A program made the position numbers and the translations under genes. Below are positions 34,601 through 45,720 of a DNA stretch of 64,000 nucleotides, piece after piece. Each line of letters opens with the position of its first letter. Within the stretch, counting starts at the first letter, position 1. Where the stretch lies: NCBI RefSeq assembly GCF_000004075.3, contig NC_026661.2, forward strand, positions 20,674,307-20,738,306. Direction: 5' to 3'. This DNA is from Cucumis sativus. Its lineage: Eukaryota; Streptophyta; Magnoliopsida; Cucurbitales; Cucurbitaceae. The notes beneath the pieces are model-generated. The model did not search any database. It had not been told where the DNA came from and worked only from the letters and a program-made list of their open reading frames with translations.

Positions 34601-35816
34601 AGGACTAAACCTTGATGATTCATCGTCACCCTACTTTCTTTTACAAATTACTCAACCACACTGCTACAATGTAGAAGGTGAGAGATACGTTATTTTATAT
34701 AGTTAAATATATGTAAGAAATTATAAAAAAGTATCTTCATTTTATATTTCTATTATTATTAGAGATTAACGAATTCTAGAATTCATATTTCATTAAACGA
34801 TCTTATAACATGCTTTATAATTGAAATAAAAAATTTTTAGGTCATATTTTGTAATCATTGTTAGATCGTATTTATTTAAAAAGTATTTGTTTTTATTTTA
34901 AATTTTTAAACTTAGAATCTATCTTGTACTTGTTGAAGAATGTAAACTAGGATAAGAAAACCATATAAAAATAGACTTAAATTTTCTCGAAACAACTTAT
35001 ACTTTATATTTGCAGAGATACTTAACCCTATTGATTCTTCAACTAATATTTAAATTATATAGTTATTATATTTGTACTTTTTTGTCTCTTTTATTCTTGG
35101 GGCATTATTTAATTTAATGCATTATTGAATTTTCACGAAATTAGAAAGACAAAATTACATAATATATTTTAGGACCATGGTTATAAATAGCACAAAAATA
35201 AAATTATTTACAAGATTTAAAAAAAATTCAAATAGGCTACAAGTTTGATGAATTTTACAATATTTTGTAATATTTCTTAAAATGTCCCTATTTTTTACTT
35301 CAACAATTTTAAATGAATAAAAAAACTTTAACAATCGACCATATTAGTTCAAAAGAGTTAACTCCTATGTTTATAATTTTATAAAAAGTTTTTACTAAAG
35401 GTTAAAACTTTAAATTTAATAGTTATATTTGTAACTATTAGTTGGAAAAAAAAAAAGTAGTAACTCAACTATAAGTACATAATTCATTCTTCCACGTTGA
35501 AATTCAGCTTTTCCATTATTGTATTTCTTAGAGAAACAAATAATTAACGATTGAGTTAAACATTTTGGAAAACCCTTTTACGTAAGGATTAAGATGATTA
35601 AACATTGAAAAAAAGAAGACATATACCATAATTTCATTAATTCATTATGTGTCCTTTCATACAGACATATGATAACGTAAACATCTCTTCCTTTGATTGA
35701 AAAGAAAGAAAAAACGAAAACCCTAATTAACTCCAAATTGGCTTTAATTACTTTAGTTCTAGAAATGTGTTTTATTTTATGGGTGGGAGGAAGTACACAG
35801 ATGAAGATTATATTAA
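34601..35816. other. Intergenic region downstream of GA3ox-C, no gene seen
   Basis: AT-rich sequence without recognisable coding content. The last 130 bases contain ACCCTAATTAACTCCAAATTGGCTTTAATTAC-like sequence, in pieces matching the 3' flanks of B and D, and so form part of the duplicated unit. Confidence 0.55.
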
Positions 35817-37666
35817 TTAGCCCACTTTCACCAAGTTCTGATCGTTCCCATTTGACAGACCAGTAGGAGCTGGAGCGGAAAGACGGATAGATGGAAGTGC
35901 TTTCTCATAAAGAACATATTTCTTACGGAGGTAGTCAGCCCACGTTACCGTGGGGTAACGTAATGGTTGAGTTGGGGTAACAAGTTTCTTAAGCGGTGAA
36001 ACTTCGCCCTTTGGCGGCGGTCCAAAAAAGTACGCCGTCGAGATACGATCACTGGTCTGGTTCACTACGGCCTGATGGACCGAAGGAGGGTACATCCCGT
36101 TTGTAAGAATATGAAGCATGTCTCCGACTTGAACCACCAGTGCACCGTTTATCGGCTCCACATCCACCCACCCTTTCCCTTCCATCGAAACTTGTAACCC
36201 TTTTGTCGTTTGGTACAGAATGGTTAAGGCGCTGGTGTCGGAGTGAGGCGGGAGCCCGATTAGGTCGTCCGGTTCTGGGCAGACCGGGTAAGAGTTCATT
36301 CGTATGGCTTGATTATTGGTCTTGAAATCCCCATCCGGTCCGGCCCAATATATATCCTCTGGAGTTATGCCTAATTCTCCCAATGTAAGCCACAACAGCT
36401 TTCCACATAGACTCTTCATCTCTTTGTTGTATTCTTCCACTAAATCACTACAAGTTATACAGTTCATTCATCAATTTTTTAAGAATTTGTTCCACAATTA
36501 AAGAAGTTTTCAAATTATAATTTTTTCTTATAAAAGTTATTTTTAAATATAAAAAAATAAACTAAAATATAGCAAAAATATGATCATAAAAATTGATCGT
36601 GATGACAAAAATATTGATTGTAGTCTATCTTCCAGCTTGATTGTATTCTAATAGATTATAATATTTTATTACATTTTTAGATATTATTAAAAAAAAATTA
36701 TTAGTTAAAATTTACGAATATTTGAGAATAGTTTCAATCATTTAATTTGTGCACCTTCAAATTTCTTGTGTACGAAACTGAATTTTTATTAAAATTAATA
36801 ATTTTAGAATGAATTTTAAATTGTTTTTCTTCTTTTCTTTCTCTTTAGATTGTGGATGAATTAGGTCAAATTAAATCAAAACGGATGAAATTGAAAGTTT
36901 TATGATTCAAATGAATACAATGTGAAAAATGTAGAATCAATATTTCTTTCCCTTATTTTATTATTGTATATGTGACCCTGCTCTATTCATTATATATAGT
37001 TGGATTATTATAGCTCAATTTGGTAACATTGTTTTCTGTTTTTACATCTTGAAAATTAAATCTATTTTCTTTTGAATTTATTACCATAATTAACATGCAA
37101 TAAGAATCTTTATCCAAATTCTAAATTAAAAAATGGCACCTTTTTTTAAAAAAATATATTATAAAAAGAAGATAATATATATACAGAAAACAATATTTTA
37201 GGACTTAACCACATTATCATAATATTTGGCCATGATAGTAATAGTAATACCAGTATTTTTTGCAGTCTTGAGGCCAGAGTTTTTGCAAATGGTCGACAGG
37301 GTTACCGATGATGGTGAAGCCCTCACCCCATGGACGCTTAGGGTATATTTTGGAGAGAGGAACGAGTCCGAAGCCAGAGATGGATTCGGGGGAACGAACG
37401 ACCTTAAGCTTCTGTGAAGTGGGAAGATCGAAGAGATCATTGATGAAGGATTCCATGGATTTGAGTAGGGAAAGGGGGACGCCGTGGTTAAGGACTTGGA
37501 ATGCCCCACAAGTTTTAAAGGCATTGTTCATGAGCGCGGGAGCATTAGGGAGAGAAAGGTCAATTACAGGGATAGAGTCGGAATCAGAGTCGAGGCTTTT
37601 GTTGGTGGGAATGTTGAGAGGGTCATGAGTTTTGAAGACGTCGCTCATGTTGGGGATGCTGGTCAT
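35817..37666 (-). CDS. GA3ox: Gibberellin 3-beta-dioxygenase-like, array member C, shortened N terminus
   Basis: Exons at 37666-37251 and 36447-35817, with an 803-base phase 2 intron (the longest in the array), encode about 348 residues. The Fe(II) ligands are HSD (H207, D209) and H263 in SVHQAVV; R273 in DRIS binds 2-oxoglutarate. NSYPVCPEP is present. The protein is about 26 residues shorter than A and D because the N-terminal segment containing DSYDWIQP is missing: NKSLDSDS runs straight into DSIPVIDLS. It is also the most divergent member (WGEGFT for WSEGFT, PHSD for AHTD, QTTKGL for QNNTRGL). No frameshift or stop is seen, so it may be expressed. Whether it remains a GA 3-oxidase or has changed substrate cannot be told from sequence. 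Confidence 0.85.
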
Positions 37667-37730
37667 ATTATAAAATATGTTGTGGTTGAGAATATGAGGA
37701 AGAGAGGCAATTAAGATATAGGATGATGAG

Positions 37731-37738
37731 TTTAAATA
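37731..37738 (-). promoter_or_regulatory. Candidate TATA box of GA3ox-C
   Basis: The minus strand reads TATTTAAA, 65-72 bases upstream of the ATG. This differs from the CTATAAATA shared by A, B and D. A GTTGTCATCATCTAT box, resembling the one upstream of GA3ox-A, lies at about 37791-37805. Confidence 0.5.
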
Positions 37739-37809
37739 GAGAAGAATATGAGAGATAGGTGTAAGAAGATTACCATAATGTGTAGCCCTATAGATGATGA
37801 CAACTTACA

Positions 37810-38958
37810 CACATGCACTCAAAAGTTAATATAATCAATACTCTACTTAATTATCCATCCTAAAACTACTTTATCTATCTTATCTTTTCAAGACTCGTTA
37901 TTTTATAATTTAAGAAAAGAAATCGAAGAAAATAATTCTATACGGTAAAATACTTTGCTAATTCATCTTTGAATTGCACTCAATTTTGTGGTGTGGCAAA
38001 ATTTTCTTTTTCTAAAATATACCTTTTTGTTTCTTAGTGATTTGAAGAGGATGCATGCATGGATTGATTTAATATGTTAGGAGGGAGGGTTGGATTTTTC
38101 ACCAAACAATATATATTTTAGTAGAACAACATTTGGAACTTATTTCTCACTTCCATTAATAATTTTTTTCAGTACACATCTTGATACAATCCAATTAAGT
38201 TTGATTCAATTATATAAAGATTAAGTACGATCTAACATGCATCAGGAAAAGTATATATATATTAATAGCAGAAGAAGAAGAGAGAGATAATGGCAGGAGA
38301 AGAAAGTGATTGTATTATACAACATAACAATATATATGTTAATTTTCTAAAAGTTACATTTTGAAAATTACACTTGTAAACCCCTTTAACCTCTAAGTTT
38401 CTTGATTTGCTTTTATTTATATCAATGTTTTAAACAAACTAAATTAAAACTTGAAAACAAAGAAAACCAAAAAACGCAAAAAGAAAAATAGTGGTTAAAC
38501 AAAGCTACGTTTGCTAAACTACAACAAAAATTGGTGCAATTGAAATAAAACTCTATTATGAATGACTCATATAATAGGTTTGGATTATTAAATACAATTA
38601 GATTATTTTTTATCACGTTTACTTTAAACCTACAAATTTGTCATATTTTACTGTTATTGCATCGTTTGACCTTAACAATAACAAATATTATTAATAATAG
38701 AAACAATATCTATAACGATAAAGATAAATGTAATAATAAAATATAGTGAATCTCACGTAATTTTCAGCTAGAATCTAATTAAACACATTTTATTCATCAA
38801 TCAAATTAAAAAATTTGATAGTAGAAAAAAAGATGTAAGATCCACTTTTTAAATGCATTTATTTAAAAGTAACTTTTGAATATTTTGAAAGTAACGATGT
38901 ACTAAATTTTTATTCCCAAAGGAAAATAAAAACAAAAAGTGAAAAAATTATAATAAAT
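37810..38958. other. Intergenic region upstream of GA3ox-C, no gene seen
   Basis: AT-rich sequence between the C promoter and the tRNA gene. No coding frame with a recognisable motif is present and no block shared with the A/D upstream regions was noticed. Confidence 0.55.
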
Positions 38959-39030
38959 CGCCGTTGCCGGGGATCGAACCCGGGTCACCCGCGTGACAGG
39001 CGGGAATACTTACCACTATACTACAACGAC
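38959..39030 (-). tRNA. tRNA-Asp (anticodon GTC)
   Basis: The minus strand reads GTCGTTGTAGTATAGTGGTA at the 5' end, continues with the anticodon arm CCCGCCTGTCACGCGGG, and ends with the T arm around GGGTTCGATCCC and the acceptor strand CAACGGC plus a G discriminator. The acceptor stem, D, anticodon and T arms all fold; the 72-base length is standard and no intron is present. Both internal Pol III promoter boxes are intact (A box in the D arm, B box GGTTCGATCC). A run of six T residues about 13-18 bases after the 3' end on the minus strand is a suitable Pol III terminator. It looks functional. Confidence 0.97.
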
Positions 39031-39620
39031 TTGTTGATATTCCATTAATATATGGGTATTTATTTTTTTTATCTTTTAAGAAAGCAATATCTAATATTAA
39101 AAAATATTTTATAATACAAAATTACATCCATATATATATGTTTAAATTTAGTCTATGTATTTTCAAATACATATTCAAATTTAGTCATGGTACACTTTGA
39201 GTGAATCTTAAATTTACTCTTTATAATAGAACTCATTATTTGATATAAAACTTATTAGTATTAGTAATATTTTATCAATTACACTCAAATAAATTAAACA
39301 CATCATAGAACAAATGATTAGTGGATGTACATGGAGTTTTAAAGAGAGTTTTAACTGAATAATAATAATAGTAAAAATACATGCATACATATACATATAT
39401 AAAATTCATTTATTAATTTATTGTGTGTCCTCTTACACAACATAAATATCCCTTTTTCTTTTTTTTATTCCATTTACTTTTACATTCTCAAACAAAGCCA
39501 TGCAAAAATTTAAAATAATAATAATAATAGTAAAACCCTAAACTCCAAATTGGCTTTAATTACATTATTGTAATTTAAATAGTTAGCCAAAATGGGGAAG
39601 AGTTGGTATGTCTCGTTACA
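39031..39620. other. Region between tRNA-Asp and GA3ox-D, including the D 3' flank
   Basis: AT-rich. The 3' flank of GA3ox-D (about 39490-39620) includes TTAGCCAAAATGGGGAAGA, which matches the sequence that has become coding at the end of GA3ox-B. Confidence 0.6.
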
Positions 39621-40901
39621 CTATACCTTCACCTGGTTGTGATCGTTGATGTCTAACGCACCAGTAAGAGGAGCGGAAAGGCGGATAGATGAAAGTGTAT
39701 TGTTAAAAAGCTGAGCTTTTTTACGGAGATATTCAGTCCAAGTCACCGTGGGATAAAGTAATGGTTGAGTTGGGGTCACAAGTTTGTTAAGCGGTGAAAT
39801 TTCGGCACTTTCCGATGGTCCAAAAAAGTACGCTATCGATATACGTTTTCGGTTTTGGTTCACGACGGCCTGATGGGCTGAACTCGGGTACAACCCGTTT
39901 GTAAGAATATGTAGCAAGTCTCCGACTTGAACCACCAGTGCACCGGTTACCGGCTCCACCATCACCCACCGGTTCCCTTCTCTCAAAACTTGTAACCCTC
40001 TTGTGTTGTTTTGATACAGAATGGTTAAGAGGCTGGTGTCTGTGTGAGCCCCAAGTCCCATCGCCCGGTCTGGGTCCGGGCAGACTGGGTAAGAGTTCAA
40101 TTGAATGACTGCATTACTGGTCTTGAAATCCCCATTCGCCTCGGCCCAATTCACATCTTCTCGAGTTATGCCTAATTCTCCCAATGCAAGCCATATCACC
40201 CTTCCACATAGACTCTTCATCTCTCGGCTGTATTCTTCCGTTATATCACTACAACCCAAATTGTAAAAAAGATTATTCTAACCGTCAACTTAATTAAATT
40301 AGAGGTGCAATCTTAATCATCTAATAACTTCTAACTAAACTATTATTAAAGAAATTTTTTAATACATTTGAACGTGTCAAATAAATTGAAAAAAGTAAAA
40401 ATACCAGTATTTGGAATACTCATTTGGCCAGAGTTTTTGAAAGTGTTCAAGAGGCGAACCAACGATAGTGAAGCCCTCAGACCACATACGTTTAGGGAAG
40501 AAGGTGGAGATACGAGGGAGGCCATAGCCCGTTACGCCGTCGGGAGTACGAGCAGCCTTAAGTTTGTGGGGAGAAGGAAGATCAAAGAGAGTATTGGTGA
40601 AGGATTCCATGGAGTTGAGAAGAGAAATGGGGACACCATGGTTAATGACCTGAAATACCCCCCAAGTCTTCAAGGCATTGCCAATGAGATGAGGGGCATT
40701 AGGGAGAGAAAGGTCAATCAAAGGGACAGAATCTGATAGAGAAATGTTTGGGTCTCTAAATGAAGGGAAAGCATCAGGTTGAATCCAATCATAGGTGTCG
40801 GGAAGTTGTTGGAGAGAGTCGAGGTTTAATTTGTTGGTGGGAATATCGAGAGGATGAGTTTTGTAAATATCAGTTAATTTGGGGATGGTAGTGGTAGTCA
40901 T
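39621..40901 (-). CDS. GA3ox: Gibberellin 3-beta-dioxygenase, array member D
   Basis: Exons at 40901-40405 and 40248-39621, with a 156-base phase 2 intron, encode about 374 residues. It is closest to member A throughout, including DTYDWIQP, RMWSEGFT and LGAHTDTSLLTI. The Fe(II) ligands are H234, D236 and H291; R301 in RKRIS binds 2-oxoglutarate. NSYPVCPDP is present. One difference from A and B is NWAEANGDF where they have NWAGPNGDF. The start is set by alignment and by a TATA box at 40985-40993. It should catalyse the final activation of gibberellins. The upstream 5 kb is collinear with that of A, so A and D appear to be the products of the more complete duplication. Confidence 0.92.
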
Positions 40902-40984
40902 ATATTAATATTTAGATGTTATGTTATATATTGTGTTGTTCAGAAATGAGGAATTTAAATAAACAACACCATTGTCTTCTAGTC

Positions 40985-40993
40985 TATTTATAG
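40985..40993 (-). promoter_or_regulatory. TATA box of GA3ox-D
   Basis: The minus strand reads CTATAAATA within CCTCTATAAATAG, 84-92 bases upstream of the ATG, as in B. GTTGCCAACATCCTATAA lies further upstream near 41014-41031 and resembles the boxes in A and C. Confidence 0.7.
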
Positions 40994-40999
40994 AGGTTA

Positions 41000-41898
41000 A
41001 TTATATGGTGCCTTATAGGATGTTGGCAACTAATTAAACTATATTATTACACATTTAGTAATATTCGGTTCCTCGTGTTCTAGATTTTTACAGCTTATTA
41101 GTTTCATAAAATTGAAGACAGTAACAAGAAAGAAACTAATTTTAAGTGAAAATATAAATAATAATTGGGTGTGCTTCGGTGGGTTGCAACTATGCATGTT
41201 AGAATTAAACTTTTTGTTCTTAATAAATATGTTCCTATATGTATTTCTTTTTCCTTTGTGATTCGCAAGGGCACATAGATTGAAGAGTGCTACCTAAATT
41301 GTGGGAAGAATCCATGTATAATATAAACTGTTCTTTTTATAAAAAAAAAAAATTGTGTTTAGTTGTGTTTAGTGGTACGTTGGAAGAGGAGAGTTAATAG
41401 GTAAGGAGACAAGACAAGAAAGGAGGAGGTAATGTATTGTATTGTACAATTAGAAAGGGCAATATATATATATATATAATAAACAAAAACAATTGTTGAT
41501 TTAGACAATCAAAATAGTAAAGTTTGTTTTGGTGTGTAAGATTTTGAAGAAGAGATGTAAGAGGAGGTAGTTGTGTGTTTTTGTCATTGTCTTTGTGTTG
41601 TTATTGAGACCAATGTGGGGCTCCAAATTTACATACCATCAACTTAGCTCTCTCTTCCCTCTCATACTCTCACCATATTTATTAGGATTGTCTATCAACT
41701 TTCTTTTCTGTTTAACTTGATTTGAAAACTTCTTAAAACATGTCCAAGAGATGTTTCTTACATTATTATACGAGAGTAATTAATCATTTCTATATATTAT
41801 ATTTCCAATACACTAACAATAATAATTTATTATAATTATATGCATGGTATAATATATGGTCATTTTACATGCATAAATATATATACGTATTAGAAGAG

Positions 41899-41930
<32 letters not shown>

Positions 41931-44900
41931 GGATTATTACAAGCAAACCTTGACTTAATTAAACTAGCTAGTTTAATCATTTAGAGGCTTTCCCATTTTT
42001 TATTATATATAATTATATTAAGAATTATATATGGAAGAAGGAACGTGGAAGTTTGAAGAAAGTGGTGTTGAAGAATTTTATTAAAAGTGGGGACTGATAG
42101 TAATATCCAAAATTTAGGAATTGTGGCATTCCTTTTGTTGTAGGACTAATGATTTTGGTTAAGAATATTGTATGATATAGATTAAAGAGAGTAAAATATG
42201 CTTTTTTGGTTTGGACCTTATTGGTTCTGTCATTTTCATTTACAACAATGTGCTCCATCCTATTAATTGGAAGTTGACATCCCCTTCATATTCCTTTTAT
42301 TTTTCTTTGAGTTTAAAAATAACTCACCAAACTATAATTTCCATTCTAATTATTTTATATTAGTTTTTAAGTTTTTAATGGTAAAAAAATTGCATCTGGA
42401 AAAACATGACAAAGTGTTTTCTTTTATTATTGATTTGGTGAGAAAATTACTTTGAATGCATAAAGATTGATGGAGTCCGAATAAAAATTAAGTATTTCTT
42501 TCATTCAACAATATTTAGTTTTACATAAATTTTTTAGTGTTGCTCTTTGTTTCGTTATTTATAATTATTTAGATTAACATTTTAAGTTTGTTCAATTTTG
42601 AAAATAAGCTATTTTAGATTTTCTAAATAGCTTTCAAAACCATTTCGAATGTATTTTAATTTTTTTTTTTTACAAAATGAAATTAAATCTTGTAATAATA
42701 ATAATAATAATGTTTTTTTTTCTCCTTTGGGAAATGCATGGTTTCATAAAGTAAAATAATGTTCTTGACATGGTTCACGTTCATCACTCTTTCAAAATTA
42801 AGCATAAACAACACCAACCCATATTCATGATATAGTACATGAATATGTACATAAGATCCATGAACATTATTTACATCAATCTATCCAATTTTTTAATGTT
42901 AAAGTTTGTAATCTAAGTAAATCCCAATAACAACAAAATATCTTATTTGATTGTGAAGAGTTTGATTAATGAATCAACAAAGACCAAAAATAATATATCA
43001 GTGAAAAATACTGATTAAATTTTAAATAGTTATAACAAATAATAGTAATTAATGTCATTATTTTCTGTACGTTTAGCTCGTTAATAATGGAGAAAACAAA
43101 ATGTCAATTGACATATGATGTTGATATAATCACTGAAATTGTTAAAGACTTTAGAGGTTGACAATGATCATCAGTTTAATTCCAAATCTATTAGTTATTC
43201 ACATGGCGGCAGACCCTAGATTTTATATGAAAAAAAATATACCTTAAAGAATAGAATATTTATTTGCTTAAAAAATTTCATAAACATAAATCATTTTATA
43301 TTTATTCCTAGTAATATTTTGATTTCTTAAAAATTAAGTCTATTACATCATAATTTTGTTTGTAAAAGGTTGAAATTTTAGCTAAATTCTAAAAATAGAA
43401 ACAATTTTTTAAAAACTACCTTTAGTTTGATTGATGTAATAACTAATAAAAAAAAAACATAATAGAGATTTGAGATGGCCATTTATATGTTTAGTTTTCG
43501 AAATTTTAAAATAAAAAGTTTAGTTGATACAATTATCAACCTCTATTTCTCTAAACAGAAAATAAAAATTGATATAATTAAAACTTTTAATTGAAATAAC
43601 TCCTCCTAAAATTGGAAGGGTATAACTTAGATATCTCCTTTTGAAACAAAATCATATATTCTTTTTGTTGGGTTTCTTTTTTCAAACGCATGCAACTTTG
43701 GGGTCAATCTCTCCCTTTTCAGTCATAATGAATTAATAGAGAGATTATATATTGATTTGAGTTAAGTTTGAGAGGGACAAAATTAAAATAATAATAATAA
43801 CAACAAACAAACAATAATAGTATAGGGGCAATTAGAAAAGACCACTTGATTTCCAAAATTTCCCACTTGTTGTCTATCATATCATTGTGATTTAAAAAAA
43901 GAACTTTTTTTCCCCAAACCCTTTTCCCCTTTTGTCAAAATTCTTTCTATTTTTACATCTAATTTAGCTCATGGGGTTTCAGCATTATTATTATTAGTAG
44001 TATTGTAATTTCATTAAGCTAAATAATGCACCATACCTTCTCCTATTTTCCTTCTTTTGATAATGCACTTAAGTGAGCTATTTCTAGGACTTTTGATTTT
44101 GTCCATATTTCCTATATTACACTCATCACTCACCACACAGTTAAATTAATTATATATAAGTAAAATTTAGGAACGTTATAATCTAGAAAATAAATTAATA
44201 TATCATTTGATATAACACGTCAAATTAGGATCGAATAATATATTTTATATTGTTAGTAGTACTAGAACTTTTTCAATATAAGTTAAAGTTAACACCCTTC
44301 TAGTCATAGTTATTTCTTATTCACCTTCAACAATGTATGGTGTGGTTTCCCTCTAGGGCAAGATTTGTTTTCCCAAGAGGCACACTTTGTTGCATTAAAA
44401 CGAAAAGTCTATTTTCTCCTTAATAATAGTAATAATACAACCAAATGATAGAAGGGGTAGCCCTAAATGAAATGATAAGGACAGAAGGTAAGAAAGGCAT
44501 GCCTTTGATGGCAATTTCCTGCCCTTGCATTAACATTTTAATAATAACCAATCTTTATCTTCATATTCAATTCATAATTTAAAAAAAAAAAAACTTAAAA
44601 AAAAAACATTTTCTTTAAATTATCATCATAATCATTTCTCTTCTTCTTCTTTTTATTGAGTATTTGACTATAAACATACCCCCCCCCCCCCCACCCCCCA
44701 AATAATTTAATATATGTATTTATATGTTTGTTCATCAAATAAGTAATAACAATAAAAAGAAGAAAAAGAACAAATTCGTGTGGGTGTTGCAGAGCAGAAT
44801 GTGACAAGTTTCACTATTTTGAAATCTAGGGTTTTAGATTATTCATTATCTTTAAATATTATATATATTTTGGCAACTATATATATGTTAATGGGGTACG

Positions 44901-45720
44901 TATATATTATATATTGAAGGGGCAAATCTTAGGTAGAGATATATACTAGATAGCTTCCAAGTGTTTGTCTGCCAACAAAGATTTAATTTACCAGTATGTG
45001 TGTGTGTGTGTGTGTATAAATTAAAAAGAAAATAGCATAGTTGTAGGTGTGTTAATTTGTAAGCATTGAAAAGAAAATTGAAAAAGTTAAGAGAAAATCC
45101 AAATGTTATCATCATTGGGAACCTTTTTTCTTTTTGCCTATTATTTTAATTCTATAGTCAGAACAATCATATGAGTATGTTTCTCACATTCTTTTTCTTT
45201 TAATATACAGCATAGTTTAAACCTTAAATTTTTATGGGTATATTAATTTACCCTCTCTAATATTTCAAATTAACGTTCTTTGAAACTTACAATTCTATCT
45301 ATTAATTAGATTCCTAAAATTTTTACAATTTATAGCATATATATATATTGCCTTTGAAAATCATTGATCGTATCCATCAATTTTTACATTGGGTGTAGGT
45401 TTTTTCAAATGTTGGGTTGATAAAATTTGATGCATTTTGATCCATACATATAATTGAGATTGAGAGAAAACCGTGAGAAAGACGAAATTTAAATTGATAT
45501 ATTAATTAATGAGAGCAATCTCTTGTTTAAGATATAAGTTAATTAATTTCCCTTTCAATGAATGTAGTCTGCACATTTAATCATCTCCCTTTAAAGAATC
45601 TGCTGCCCTTCATTACATTCTATATATATACTCAAATCATACAGTTTTCAAAGAAAAAAAAAAGCCCAAATCATGGAAGAGAGAGACTTGTAAAAGATAT
45701 AGGAAGAAATTTTTTATTTC
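41000..45720. repeat. Upstream half of a segmental duplication, copy D
   Basis: This is the shorter partner of 15100-23150 (pairs listed there). No credible gene is visible. The retained blocks are separated by AT-rich sequence and microsatellites, including an AT run at about 41908-41931 and a TG run at 44997-45015. Blocks at 44335-45135 are the densest, with many matches over 800 bases. Confidence 0.85.
44679..44699. repeat. Poly(C) tract
   Basis: Fourteen C residues, an A, then six C residues, in DNA that is otherwise very AT-rich. The tract is either real or a sequencing/assembly slippage site. Confidence 0.9.
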
